The position numbers were made by a program, and so were the translations under genes. A stretch of DNA of 53,369 bases from Phycisphaerales bacterium (GTDB lineage Bacteria > Planctomycetota > Phycisphaerae > Phycisphaerales > UBA1924): positions 1 through 53,369 of the forward strand of contig JADLCX010000004.1 of NCBI GenBank assembly GCA_020846975.1, given 5' to 3'. The notes beneath the pieces are model-generated. The model saw only the letters and a list, made by a program, of their open reading frames with translations. It was not told where the DNA came from and did not search any database. Below, piece after piece: positions 15,031-24,387 of this stretch (positions within the stretch are counted from its first letter, which is position 1; every line of letters begins with the position of its first letter).

Positions 15031-16191
15031 TCACTGAGGACCGGTGGGGATGGTGATCGGTCCCGACGGTGTGTTCTTGCGGACCGGACCGCCCGGAGAC
15101 GACGCGGGCGCGGACTCGCTCGCGGAGGGAGCCGCCGAGTCCGGGGCATCCACGCCGAGCTTCTTCTTGACGTCGTCGAGATCGGGGGCCGCGGCCACCA
15201 TCTCGCCGAAGCCCGCCTCGCCGATCGTGTCCCACTCCGAGGCCCGTCGCTTGGTGTCGCGGCTGGTCGGGGCGTTGGCAAAGACCCACTTCTCGAACAC
15301 GTGCTCGCTCGTCCATCCCAGGAGGTATGAACCCGAAGGGTCCTGGATCGCCAACAGCACGCCGGTCTTGTCCGCATCCACCGCCTCGCCCCCGGCGTCG
15401 ACCGCAGCGCCGGCCGCGAGGTTGACGAACTCATCGACCTTGGCGCGAAGCCCGGCGACCGCGTCGGCGGGTGCGCCCGCGGCCTCGAGCTGCTTGACGA
15501 TCTCCTCGAACCCGCCCTTGGCCTTGTCGATCGCGGTCTTGGGGTCATCGCCGGGAGCAGGCGACAAGCTTCCCCCGGTGACGAGGTTCATCACCGATTC
15601 CTGCACGCTCTTCTGCGCATCGGGCGATAGGTTTTTCACGATCTCCGCGATGGCCGCTTCGATCTCGGGCACCTTGCCCACGATCTTCTCCATCGCCTTG
15701 GCCTGGCCGGAAGCGGGGTCACCGAGGATGCTCGCCGCGGAAGTCACCGATGCGGGCGCGGGTCCGAAATAAACAACGCGCACCGCCTCGATCTTGGCTG
15801 TCGCGTCCTTCCACGCCCCGTCCTGGTCGAGTTGTTCGAGCAGGCCCTGGGCCGGGCGCGTGAGCAGTTCGCGGGCCGCGGCCGCGTCGCCCTTGGCGAT
15901 GGCGTCGGCCAGCTTGATCACCGCTCTGGCCATGTCGGCGCGATCCTCCGTCACCTCCATGTCGGGGAGGAACTGCACCCGGGCATCGGCGTGCAGTTCC
16001 TGCGAGAGGTCCTGCAGCTTGATCGTCGTCGGCGCGGGCGGCGGAGCCGGTGGCGGCGCGGGCGGCGGCGGGGGCGGTGGCTTCTTGCACCCGGCCAGCA
16101 GCGCGGTCGAAACCACCAAGCCGAGAGTCGAAACCCTCAGGAGGCGGTTACCGCGCGGGTGTCGTGGGAAGGGGCGAGGGGGGGTCTTCAT
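15031..16191 (-). CDS. Lipoprotein of unknown function within the fab cluster
   Basis: This 386-residue protein has a type II signal ending in LLAGC (Cys35). A Pro/Ala-rich spacer (residues about 38-54) is followed by helical, Ala-rich sequence (EDRADMARAVIKLADAIAKG and GGFEEIVKQLEAAGAPADAV). A region near 280 reads SYLLGWTSEHVFEKWVF, followed by a disordered Ser/Pro tail. I recognise no family. Its start overlaps the fabD stop by 44 bases, so translation may be coupled. Lnt at 7372 would process it. Placement between fabD and fabG suggests an envelope function tied to lipid supply, but that is inference. Confidence 0.8.
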   Translation of the reverse strand: MKTPPRPFPRHPRGNRLLRVSTLGLVVSTALLAGCKKPPPPPPPAPPPAPPPAPTTIKLQDLSQELHADARVQFLPDMEVTEDRADMARAVIKLADAIAKGDAAAARELLTRPAQGLLEQLDQDGAWKDATAKIEAVRVVYFGPAPASVTSAASILGDPASGQAKAMEKIVGKVPEIEAAIAEIVKNLSPDAQKSVQESVMNLVTGGSLSPAPGDDPKTAIDKAKGGFEEIVKQLEAAGAPADAVAGLRAKVDEFVNLAAGAAVDAGGEAVDADKTGVLLAIQDPSGSYLLGWTSEHVFEKWVFANAPTSRDTKRRASEWDTIGEAGFGEMVAAAPDLDDVKKKLGVDAPDSAAPSASESAPASSPGGPVRKNTPSGPITIPTGPQ

Positions 16192-17200
16192 GGGTTTCCA
16201 CCTTGGTGTTCTTGTCGATTCGACGCATGAGGCCCGCCAGAGTTCGCCCGGGCGCGAGTTCGTGGAACTCGACCGGCGAGGGGCCGGACTGTCCGGCGAT
16301 CAGGGCCTTGCACCCCGCGTCCCACAGGACCGGGTACGTGAGCTGTTCAACGAGTCTCGTTCGGATGCGCTCGACGCTTGGTTCGTGCATCGCGGCGGTC
16401 ACATTGGAGACGACCGGGCATCGGGGTGACGGGGGCTTCATCGGGGTCTTCGCGAGGGCCGCGCGGAGCCGATCGGCCGCGGGCTGCATGATCGGCGAGT
16501 GGAACGCCCCGGCGACCGGGAGCACCGTGGCCCGCAGCCCCATCGTTCCCGCCACTTCGACCGCGCGCCGGCACGCCGCGGTATGGCCGGAGATCACCAC
16601 CTGTCCCGGCGCGTTGAAGTTCGCGGGCACGAGGACTTCCGATCCACAGGCCTGCTCGCACACGGCCGCGGCCAGCGTTTCATCGGCCCCGATCAGCGCG
16701 ACCATCCCGCTCCCCGGCGATCCATCGGCGTTCTTGACCGCATCCGCGGCTTCCTGCATCGCCCGCCCGCGGAGCATGACCAGTTCCAGGCCATCTTCAA
16801 AGCTGAACACCCCCGCCAGGTGAAGGGCGGTGTATTCGCCGAGCGAAAGCCCGGCGGTAGCCGCAATGCCGGCTTCATCAATACCGCCCGCGCCCCACAG
16901 CGACCGAAGCCCGGCCCAGCACGCGACCGAGCACGCGTAGATGGCGGGCTGGCTCACGTCGGTCTGGTTCAGCCTCTCCCCGTCGTCGGCCGTGCCCCCT
17001 CCACCCTCGAAGCACAGCCTGCTCAGAGTCCGATCCGGATGAAGACGGTTTCCAACAAGCCTGTCAGCCTTCTCGAAGACCGCCCGTGCATCCGCAGACT
17101 GTTCAAACCATCCCTTGCCCATCCCGACCACCTGAGCACCCTGTCCGGGGCAAAGGAGTACGCGGCGGGCCGCGGGCGATGGGGGTGGAGAGGAGGCCAT
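16148..17200 (-). CDS. fabD: Malonyl-CoA:ACP transacylase
   Basis: It transfers malonyl from CoA to ACP. The 350 residues include LLCPGQGAQVVGMGK (15-29), the nucleophile Ser119 in GLSLGEY, Arg144 in MLRGRAM, and His234 in AGAFHSPIM. A proline-rich tail (THEDPPSPLPTTPAR) is extra. A good promoter lies directly upstream, with its -10 box 7 bases before the ATG, so the mRNA is probably leaderless; no ribosome-binding site is visible. fabH and acpP, frequent neighbours, are absent. Confidence 0.95.
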   Translation of the reverse strand: MASSPPPSPAARRVLLCPGQGAQVVGMGKGWFEQSADARAVFEKADRLVGNRLHPDRTLSRLCFEGGGGTADDGERLNQTDVSQPAIYACSVACWAGLRSLWGAGGIDEAGIAATAGLSLGEYTALHLAGVFSFEDGLELVMLRGRAMQEAADAVKNADGSPGSGMVALIGADETLAAAVCEQACGSEVLVPANFNAPGQVVISGHTAACRRAVEVAGTMGLRATVLPVAGAFHSPIMQPAADRLRAALAKTPMKPPSPRCPVVSNVTAAMHEPSVERIRTRLVEQLTYPVLWDAGCKALIAGQSGPSPVEFHELAPGRTLAGLMRRIDKNTKVETHEDPPSPLPTTPAR

Positions 17201-17206
17201 TGGGGA

Positions 17207-17235
17207 AGTATACGGGACCCCGAGGGAGGTGTCAC
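17207..17235 (-). promoter_or_regulatory. Sigma70-like promoter of fabD
   Basis: On the - strand GTGACA (17235-17230) and TATACT (17212-17207) are 17 bases apart, each matching the consensus at five of six positions. The expected start of transcription coincides with the A of the fabD ATG (17200). Confidence 0.7.
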
Positions 17236-17505
17236 ACCCGAACGCTTCGGGTTGCCCACTTGGGCGGACGGCGACTCAGGGAAGGTGCGACGGGATCCGC
17301 TTCCGTGGCAGCCGTGTCGTTCCCGACGGCGGACTCGCCCCCCCCGCACTCGATCTCCTGACCCACAGGTCCTCGATCATGGATGTGCGGCAGGTGTTTG
17401 CGAAGGGCACGCCGGCATCACGCCGCCCCGCTTGCCTTTTCTTGGTTCGATGAAGACTGCCCCTGACCATCCCGCCCGCTTCGGAGAGGGGCTGAGGAGC
17501 ATCCC
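17236..17505. other. Gap upstream of fabD and of the decayed Ig/dockerin tail
   Basis: No gene is recognised in this 270-base stretch. Open frames exist on both strands but lack family motifs. It may contain eroded 5' sequence of the gene whose tail remains at 17506-17784. Confidence 0.4.
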
Positions 17506-17784
17506 ATGGCTCAGCATCGTTCCGTCGTCGGTGCGCTGGGTTGTGCCGGCGCGGACGGGTACGTGTGCGTCGTCAGCAACGGCTGTTCGAGTGTGACCTC
17601 CCAGATCGCCAACATCACGCTCTGCCGCGGCGACCACAACTGCTCCGGCGAGACCTCGGTCCAAGATGTCTTCGACTACGTGGGCGACTACTTCGGTCAG
17701 AACCTTCGAGCCGACACCGATGAGAGCGGCGACGTGACCGTGCAGGGCCTGCTCTCGTTCATATCGGCGTACTTCGGCGGCTGC
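17506..17784 (+). pseudogene. Decayed tail of an Ig-like/dockerin secreted protein
   Basis: The frame reads GYVCVVSNGCSSVTSQIANI, typical of the last strands of a bacterial Ig-like domain. NCSGETSVQDVFDYVGDYFG and DESGDVTVQGLLSFISAYFG follow, a two-part dockerin-like tail ending GGC. No signal peptide or N-terminal domain is present. The next codon after Cys93 is CGA (17785-17787) where the family ends; a C to T change would give TGA, so a lost stop is likely. The frame then runs on to 18066, overlapping purL. The second half also has QGLL in place of QDIF. I read it as a truncated remnant. Confidence 0.6.
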
Positions 17785-17933
17785 CGATCCAAACCCCGGG
17801 GTCGCGAGTCCGGCTCGCGGATCCCACCGCGACTCTCGCTCAAGCGTCGCTCGCTCGCGCGGGCCCCTTGTCACCTCCGGGTCGCCGATCGGTCATCCGA
17901 AAACGTCCGGCCCTCGACCTACCCTGCCGGACC

Positions 17934-20909
17934 ATGCCCACCGTCCACCGGATCGAAGTCCGCACCGCCCCAGGCCGGCGCGACCCTATTGGCGAGTCCG
18001 TCGCGAGAGAGGCCCGCGCGATGGGCATCGCGGTCTCGCGGGCCGAGGCCGCGCAGGTGTACCTGATCCAGACCCGTGAGGCCCTGACCGACGCGCAACT
18101 CACCCAGGTGCGGGGCGAACTCCTGGCCAATCCGGTGACGGAAATCTCGACCGTCGGGGCAGCGCCCAGGTCGGCCCGGGCGACGGCCATGATCGAGGTG
18201 CACCCGCTCCCGGGCGTGATGGACCCCGTGGCCGAGTCGGTCCGCCTCGCGGTGCAGGAACTGCTGCGCCTGCCCGAAGCGCCCGAAGTTTCGACGGGCT
18301 GGCGCTACGACCTTGAAGGGCCAAAGCCCTCCGAGGCGGGCCCGCTCGCCGAACGCCTGCTCGCCAACCCCGTGATCCAGCGCATCCACGCCGAACCCTA
18401 CCACCCCGCGGCCTTTCCGACGGCCGAAGCGCACGGCGGCGAGGTCCGCGGCGTCAGGCTGATCGGCCTTGACGATCCCGCGCTCGAGAGGCTCTCGCGC
18501 GAGGCGCACCTGTTCCTCTCGCTCGACGAGATGCAGACTCTGCGATCGCACTACACCTCGATCGGGCGCGACCCGCGGGAGATCGAGATGGAGACGCTGG
18601 CCCAGACCTGGAGCGAGCACTGCGTGCACAAGACGCTCAAGAGCCGCGTGCTGTACCGCGGCGAGAGCGGGAACGACCCGATCCGGTGGCAGGGCCGGCC
18701 CGGACACGATGTGCAGGCCGACGGCTCGGTGGTAATCGACAACCTGCTCAAGTCCACCGTCGCGGCCGCGACGCACCGGCTCATCGCCGACGGCGTGGAT
18801 TGGACGCTGAGCGTGTTCGTGGACAACGCGGGCGTGATCGCGTTCGACGAGAAGCACGCGGTCAACATCAAGGTCGAGACCCACAACCACCCGTCGGCGA
18901 TCGAGCCCTACGGCGGCGCGGCGACGGGCGTGGGCGGGTGTATCCGCGACGTGATCGCGACGGGATTGGGGGCGAGGCCGATCGCAAACACCGATGTGTT
19001 CTGCGTGGCCCCGCCCGACACGACCGATGTGCCGACCGGGTGCCTGCACCCGCGGCGCATCCTTACGCAGGTGGTCGCGGGGGTGCGGGACTACGGCAAC
19101 CGCATGGGCATCCCCACCGTCGCGGGCGCGGTCGCGTTCGATGAACGTTACATCGGCAACCCGCTGGTCTATTGCGGGTGCATCGGGGTCATGCCGCGAG
19201 ACCGCGTGCACGGCAGGGTCCAGCCCGGCGACCTGATCGTCGCGCTGGGCGGGCGCACGGGGCGTGACGGCATCCACGGCGCGACGTTCTCAAGCGCCGA
19301 GCTCGAGCACTCCGCCGCGGACGAGTTCAGCCACGCGGTGCAGATCGGCAACGCGATCACGGAGAAACAGACGCTCGACGCGATCATGCGGGCCCGCGAC
19401 GAGCAGGCCAAGCCTCTGTACACCGCGCTCACCGACTGCGGCGCGGGCGGGTTCAGTTCGGCCATCGGCGAACTGGGCAAGGACACCGGCGCGACGGTTC
19501 ATCTCGAACACGCGCCCTTGAAGTACGCCGGGCTCTCACCGACGGAGATCTGGATCAGCGAAGCCCAGGAGCGGTTCATCCTCTCCGTACCGGAGCGCAA
19601 CCTCGCCGCCTTGCGAGCGATCTGCAACGAAGAGTCGGTCGAGCTCGCGGTGCTGGGAACGTTCGCGCCGCCGGAAGGTTCCACGATCGACAACCCCGAC
19701 CTCCGGCTGCTGTTCCACGGACGCGAGGTTGGTCGGCTCTCCATGCACCTGCTGCACGAGGGGATTCCCACGCCGCGGCGCGACGCGACCTGGACTGCGA
19801 GCGGGGCCCCCGACAGCCGCGGCGCGAGTCCGAGCGGCGCGCCGGCGATGCTCCACGCCCTTGCGTCGCTGCTGTCGCACCCCGACATCGCCAGCAAGCA
19901 CTGGATCATCCGCCAGTACGACCACGAGGTGAAGGGGGGCACGGCCATCAAGCCGCTTGGCGGGCCACTGCCGCACGCCCGCGCGCCCATGGACGCGGCC
20001 GTCATCACGCCCGTTCCCGGTTCGCGTCGCGGGCTGGCGGTCTCGTGCGGCCTTCAGACGGGTATCGGCGATCCGGCGATCGGCGGCGATCCTTATCTCA
20101 TGGCGCTCGCCGCCATCGACGAGTGCGTCCGCAACCTGGTCTGCATCGGCGCCGATCCGGAACGCATCGCCATCCTCGACAACTTCTGCTGGCCGAGCTG
20201 CCGCAAGCCCGAGAACCTCGGGTCTCTCGTTCGCGCGGCGGAAGGGTGCTACGACGGCGCGATGGCGTACCGCACACCGTTCGTCAGCGGCAAGGACTCG
20301 CTCAACAACCAGTTCACGACGCAGGACGGACGGACGATCGAGATCCCGCCCACCCTGCTGATCACCGGCATCGGGATCGTACACGACATTTCTCGGTGCG
20401 TGACCATGGATGCCAAGCGGCCCGGGAGCGTGCTCGTGCTCGTCGGGCAGCCCTCGACGGAGTTCGGCGGCTCACGGTATCAACAGCTCTTCGGCGTGCC
20501 CGACAAGGCTTCATCGAGCGTCCCGAGAACCGACCTCCTGAGCGGACCCGGGACCGCCGCGGCGGTCGCGCGGCTCATCAGCGGCGGCGCGGTGCTGGCC
20601 GCGCACGACGTCTCGGACGGCGGGACGCTGACGAGCGTCGCGGAGATGCTCATCGGCGGATCAACCGTGGAGTCGCCTATCGGAGCTGACCTGCACCCGA
20701 TGACCGCCGCGGATGCGTTCGCCGAATCACCCTCGTGCTACATCCTCGAAGTCGCCGAGGCCGCCATGCCGTCGCTCCAATCGTCGCTCGCCGGCACGCC
20801 GTACCGCGTCATCGGTCGCCTGAACGCGACCGGCGGACTTCGGATCGGTGGCGAGACGATCGGTGTCGAATCGCTCGCGGCGGCGTGGCTCCGGCCGCTG
20901 GACTGGTGA
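17934..20909 (+). CDS. purL: Phosphoribosylformylglycinamidine synthase, PurL with two fused PurS-like domains
   Basis: The 991-residue protein catalyses the FGAR amidotransfer step of purine synthesis with a separate glutaminase. Residues about 4-72 (HRIEVRTAPGRRDPIGESVA ... LLANPVTEI) and about 85-153 (IEVHPLPGVMDPVAESVRLA ... LLANPVIQRI) are two PurS-like domains in tandem. From about 175 the PurL core follows, with TWSEHCVHKTL (His229), VETHNHPSAIEPYGGAATG, LTDCGAGGFSSAIGELG and VSDGGTLTSVAEM. No PurQ class-I amidotransferase domain is present, so PurQ must act in trans. ATG 17934 fits the first PurS strand. Convergent with the patatin gene. Confidence 0.93.
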   Translation: MPTVHRIEVRTAPGRRDPIGESVAREARAMGIAVSRAEAAQVYLIQTREALTDAQLTQVRGELLANPVTEISTVGAAPRSARATAMIEVHPLPGVMDPVAESVRLAVQELLRLPEAPEVSTGWRYDLEGPKPSEAGPLAERLLANPVIQRIHAEPYHPAAFPTAEAHGGEVRGVRLIGLDDPALERLSREAHLFLSLDEMQTLRSHYTSIGRDPREIEMETLAQTWSEHCVHKTLKSRVLYRGESGNDPIRWQGRPGHDVQADGSVVIDNLLKSTVAAATHRLIADGVDWTLSVFVDNAGVIAFDEKHAVNIKVETHNHPSAIEPYGGAATGVGGCIRDVIATGLGARPIANTDVFCVAPPDTTDVPTGCLHPRRILTQVVAGVRDYGNRMGIPTVAGAVAFDERYIGNPLVYCGCIGVMPRDRVHGRVQPGDLIVALGGRTGRDGIHGATFSSAELEHSAADEFSHAVQIGNAITEKQTLDAIMRARDEQAKPLYTALTDCGAGGFSSAIGELGKDTGATVHLEHAPLKYAGLSPTEIWISEAQERFILSVPERNLAALRAICNEESVELAVLGTFAPPEGSTIDNPDLRLLFHGREVGRLSMHLLHEGIPTPRRDATWTASGAPDSRGASPSGAPAMLHALASLLSHPDIASKHWIIRQYDHEVKGGTAIKPLGGPLPHARAPMDAAVITPVPGSRRGLAVSCGLQTGIGDPAIGGDPYLMALAAIDECVRNLVCIGADPERIAILDNFCWPSCRKPENLGSLVRAAEGCYDGAMAYRTPFVSGKDSLNNQFTTQDGRTIEIPPTLLITGIGIVHDISRCVTMDAKRPGSVLVLVGQPSTEFGGSRYQQLFGVPDKASSSVPRTDLLSGPGTAAAVARLISGGAVLAAHDVSDGGTLTSVAEMLIGGSTVESPIGADLHPMTAADAFAESPSCYILEVAEAAMPSLQSSLAGTPYRVIGRLNATGGLRIGGETIGVESLAAAWLRPLDW

Positions 20910-20930
20910 GCGGCCGATCCCGGCGCAACG

Positions 20931-22208
20931 CTACTCCTGCTCGCGCGATCGGTCCGCGGGCATCTGGTCCTGCGTCGGTGTCCGTGTGAACGGGTCGAGC
21001 GGCGCGGTGACGTCGAACTCGTACCGCTTCCAGCTCGCGGGGTCACGCCCCATGCGGAAGCCCAGGTCGGCCAGCGAGTCCATCGTCTCCTTGACGAAGA
21101 TCCCCGGCTTGGGCGCGCGCCAGTCGTCGGGGATCGCCACGTAGTACATCTCGATGTCGAGGTGCTCGGTCCGGCGGATGTGCTCGGCCTGCAGGGCCAG
21201 GAACCGCAGAGACCCCAGCGTGGATGATCGGATCGCCGTGCTCACGCTCGCGGTCGTGATGCTCGGCCAGTTGGGCTGGACCGCCTGCGGCGCGGCGTGG
21301 AGCTGGTTGTTGATGATGACCCAGAACCGCATCTTCGGCAGCGGCCGATCCGGATGACGCCGTCGCCACTCGCGGCGGGGCGTGTCGTTGGAGAGCATCT
21401 CCGCGCTGTAGAGGATGTTCGAGCTGGTGCCGCCGTCGACGTAGAGCGTGTCGTCGATCACCACTGGCGGGAACGCCGCGGGGATCGCCGCCGACGCGAG
21501 CAGCACCTTGTGGACACGCGAGCAATCGCCGCTGCGGCACGCGTCGTCGGCCTCGCGGGTCAGGTTCCACGCGGTCGTGACACCGAGATCCAGATCGGTG
21601 GTGCCGATCGCCAGCACCCGGTGCTGGGCATGGCCCTCGGCGATGCGAGCGACGACGCCCGGGCCGATCTGCGTGCAGATGTCGCGCTGGAGCCCCTGGG
21701 TATTGAGGAACGAGGCTCGGCCCGGCAGGAAGAAGAGCATCCCGTCGAGTTTGACCCAGTCTTCCTTCGGTTCGCGGTACAGCCGAGTCACCTCGCGGTA
21801 GGCTTCCTCATCGCCGATGAACGCGAACGGCGCGATGAGCGCGCCGGTGCTGACACCGGTCACCGTGTCGAACTCCCGCGGGCGCGACAGCGGTCCCGCC
21901 CGCACATCGCCCCAGCCCTGCAGGAACCCCGCGCCGAAAGCGCCGTAGTCGCCGCCGCCGGAGAGCACCAGCGTGTCCGCGTGCGGCGTCTCGACAGACC
22001 TGCCCGCCGCGTGGTCGTCGAACTCCTTCTCCCATCGCTGCACGAGCTTCGCGATCACCTCCGCTCGGTCTCGCTCCACCCGCTCCTCGTACGCCACGCG
22101 CTTGGTCTCGAGTTCCTCCACGCTCAGCACGCGGCGATCGACCGCGCAGCCCACCACCAACAGGCACGAGCCGAACAAGAGCGAATGCCATGCGTGCCGA
22201 ATCGCCAT
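20931..22208 (-). CDS. Patatin-like phospholipase lipoprotein
   Basis: The 425-residue protein starts with a lipoprotein signal, LLVVGC (Cys21). A helical spacer follows, then the patatin core: oxyanion loop SGGGDYGAFGAGF (83-95), nucleophile Ser120 in GVSTGAL, and catalytic Asp258 in VDGG. It is probably an acyl hydrolase anchored in the outer or cytoplasmic membrane. ATG 22208 is preceded by CGGAGAA; an upstream in-frame Met at 22283 would bury the signal. The gene converges with purL (21-base gap) and diverges from the prepilin-like gene at 22358. Confidence 0.9.
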   Translation of the reverse strand: MAIRHAWHSLLFGSCLLVVGCAVDRRVLSVEELETKRVAYEERVERDRAEVIAKLVQRWEKEFDDHAAGRSVETPHADTLVLSGGGDYGAFGAGFLQGWGDVRAGPLSRPREFDTVTGVSTGALIAPFAFIGDEEAYREVTRLYREPKEDWVKLDGMLFFLPGRASFLNTQGLQRDICTQIGPGVVARIAEGHAQHRVLAIGTTDLDLGVTTAWNLTREADDACRSGDCSRVHKVLLASAAIPAAFPPVVIDDTLYVDGGTSSNILYSAEMLSNDTPRREWRRRHPDRPLPKMRFWVIINNQLHAAPQAVQPNWPSITTASVSTAIRSSTLGSLRFLALQAEHIRRTEHLDIEMYYVAIPDDWRAPKPGIFVKETMDSLADLGFRMGRDPASWKRYEFDVTAPLDPFTRTPTQDQMPADRSREQE

Positions 22209-22357
22209 CGGTGTTCTCCGGACCTGGCGACACGGTCGAAGCCGGGTGCCGCAAGCCCGACAGTCTACACGCGTTCGGGCCACGCAAGGGCCGATGCACG
22301 CCGGGAAACAAGCAGGAACTCATGGCCCCGATCCGCATTCTGCGATAATCTTCAACA

Positions 22358-23203
22358 ATGCGCCGGCGAGCCCGATCCCGCCCAACCCCGACCGATCGCC
22401 CGCGCGGCTTCACGCTTGTCGAGCTGCTGGTCGTGGTCGCCATCGTCGCGCTGCTCGTCAGCCTGCTTCTTCCGGCCCTGTCGGGCGCGAGGGCCTCGTC
22501 CCGCCGCGTCGTCTGCCTGTCGAACCAGCGGCAGCTCGGCCTCGCGCTCCAGATGTACGTCAACGACACGAAAGAGTGGACGCCGCGTGAGTCGGGCCGG
22601 AGCGAGCGGCCCGCGACCGGGACCCCGCCGTACAACCCGCAGTGGGCCTACGTGCTTCGGCCGTACGTGGACAGCCGCGCCATCGCGCTGGGCTGGCCGC
22701 TCGATCCCGGCGGCATGGGCGGCGGCCAGCCGCACCCGGGCGACCTGTTCAAGGACGCGATCTACTACCGCGACCCCGCCCGACCGCCGGACAATCACCC
22801 CATCCATTACGTGCTCAACGGGATCAGTTTCCGCGCCGAGCCTCGCCCCGGCGTTCCGCCTCAGATCAACACCTTCGCCAAGCCGCCCACCAAGATGGCC
22901 CGCTATCCGCGCCCCCACGAGACGGTCTACCTCGCGTGCTTCACCAACGACGACGACCGTGTGTTCGCGCGTCAATGGCTGCCGGGCACGAGCAACTACA
23001 CGCTCGCGATCGGCTACGACCTTCACAGCGCCAGCAGCGTGAACGCGTCAAGCACGAGCGGGATCTTCGACCAGCGGATCGAGCCCAAGCGCCACGGGAA
23101 CGGCGCCAACGCCGTGTTCCTCGACGGGCACGCCGAGTTCGTCAAGCATCAGCGCATGATCGATCTTCGGTTGTGGAACGACCACGACTACCGGCCGAAC
23201 TGA
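22358..23203 (+). CDS. Prepilin-like protein with H-x9-DG motif
   Basis: The 281-residue protein has a basic leader and the type IV prepilin cleavage/methylation motif [39 protein letters not shown] follows, the cysteine-containing segment seen in most members of this planctomycete family. The C-terminus carries [17 protein letters not shown], the H-x9-DG signature (His, nine residues, Asp-Gly). Such proteins are probably pseudopilins processed by PilD and exported by a type II-like system. No secretion genes lie nearby, and the function is unknown. Confidence 0.9.
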   Translation: MRRRARSRPTPTDRPRGFTLVELLVVVAIVALLVSLLLPALSGARASSRRVVCLSNQRQLGLALQMYVNDTKEWTPRESGRSERPATGTPPYNPQWAYVLRPYVDSRAIALGWPLDPGGMGGGQPHPGDLFKDAIYYRDPARPPDNHPIHYVLNGISFRAEPRPGVPPQINTFAKPPTKMARYPRPHETVYLACFTNDDDRVFARQWLPGTSNYTLAIGYDLHSASSVNASSTSGIFDQRIEPKRHGNGANAVFLDGHAEFVKHQRMIDLRLWNDHDYRPN

Positions 23204-23236
23204 CGCCTTCTCGCCAGCCGGCCCGGCCGGGCGCGG

Positions 23237-23458
23237 TCAGTTGCGCGGGAACTCGATCTCGGCCCGCTTGGTGGACTCGTTGACCTTCTGGAGCTCCCAC
23301 GGCTGGCCCGTCGGGCTCAGTTTCGACGCCTGAACGTACATGTACCCGCACGCCGCGATGAGCCCGACCACCGCAAGCGCAAGCAGGCCGGTGTAGATGT
23401 TCATCGTCGGCCCGCGCTGCAACTGTCCGCCGGGCATCTGCATTCCGAACTGCGACAT
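23237..23458 (-). CDS. Small single-pass membrane protein
   Basis: The 73-residue protein has a Gln/Met/Gly-rich N-terminus, one membrane helix (residues about 22-45, YTGLLALAVVGLIAACGYMY) and a short polar tail ending RAEIEFPRN. No family is recognised. It lies 53 bases downstream of the coiled-coil gene on the same strand and is probably co-expressed with it. Confidence 0.75.
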   Translation of the reverse strand: MSQFGMQMPGGQLQRGPTMNIYTGLLALAVVGLIAACGYMYVQASKLSPTGQPWELQKVNESTKRAEIEFPRN

Positions 23459-23511
23459 GATCTTCGAGCTCCGGTGTGGGGGTCAGCCTGCCAGAAGCAA
23501 GGCTCTTGCGT

Positions 23512-24387
23512 TCAGCGGGTTTCCAGGCGGCTCAGGACCACGTCGTCCTTCTGAACGGTCACGCCCGTGCGGCCGTACAGGTTCACGCGGCCGACCGACT
23601 TGTCCGGCTCCACGCGGGTGAGCACCACGCTCCCGATGAACTGGTTGTCCCCGCGGATGATGTGCATGAGGGTGTTCTCGCGCAGCCCGCGGTTGGCGCC
23701 CTCGCTGATCACGATCAGGTCACCCGTCGCGAGGCTGGACACATCGAGCACCCGGGCGCGGACCAGCGGCCCGACGAGCTCCTGGGGCTCCGACGCGCGG
23801 ACCGCTGTCAGGCCGGAACCGGGGACCGACCCGCCCGCCGTCTGCATGTTGAGCTTGATCTCCTCGAGCTGCTCCTTCAGAGCGCGAGCGTTCTGCTCCA
23901 GCACTTCCCGCTGGCTGCTCAGGTCGTTGATCCGATCGACCAGTTCGATCTCCCGCTTGGACGACTTGACCAGGTCCTCGCGCAGGCGGGTGACTTCCTC
24001 GCGGTAGTTGCCGATGAGGCCCTGCTGGGCGCTCGCCGTAGCGCCGAGCTGCGAGATCTGGTTGCGGATCGCGATCGCGTCGGCCTTGGCCTGCTCGACC
24101 TGGGCGCGGAGCTCGGTGCGGGTCGCCTGCAGGTCGTTGACCTGCTTGTTGGCGTCCTCCAGTTGCCCCTGAAGCGTCGACATCTGCTTCTGCAGTTCGG
24201 CCTCCTTCACCGCCGCGCCGGCGATGTCGCTCTCGGCCTGAGCCTTGTACGCGAGTTTCTGCTCGCGCTCGGAGTTGAACTCGGCACGGATGCGACCGGC
24301 GTTGGTCGCGTACGCCATGGTGAGTGCCGACAGCACGAGGCTGAGGATCGCACAGAAAACGACAAGGACTTTGGTCACGAAGTGCAC
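23512..24387 (-). CDS. Membrane-anchored coiled-coil protein
   Basis: The 292-residue protein starts at a GTG preceded by TCAGGAG. An N-terminal membrane helix (about residues 5-27) precedes a long Glu/Gln/Ala coiled coil (about 35-195). A C-terminal beta-rich domain follows, with VRARVLDVSSLATGDLIVIS, HIIRGDNQFIGSVVLTRV and DDVVLSRLETR. The architecture recalls MreC-like or periplasmic scaffold proteins, but the similarity is only architectural. A longer in-frame ATG (24510) would place non-hydrophobic sequence before the helix and is less likely. It probably acts on the outer face of the cytoplasmic membrane with the small membrane protein downstream. Confidence 0.85.
   Translation of the reverse strand: MHFVTKVLVVFCAILSLVLSALTMAYATNAGRIRAEFNSEREQKLAYKAQAESDIAGAAVKEAELQKQMSTLQGQLEDANKQVNDLQATRTELRAQVEQAKADAIAIRNQISQLGATASAQQGLIGNYREEVTRLREDLVKSSKREIELVDRINDLSSQREVLEQNARALKEQLEEIKLNMQTAGGSVPGSGLTAVRASEPQELVGPLVRARVLDVSSLATGDLIVISEGANRGLRENTLMHIIRGDNQFIGSVVLTRVEPDKSVGRVNLYGRTGVTVQKDDVVLSRLETR

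Noticed and set aside
17919..19277. Long - strand open frame opposite purL
   Set aside because: Antisense shadow with no motif; purL on the + strand is unambiguous.
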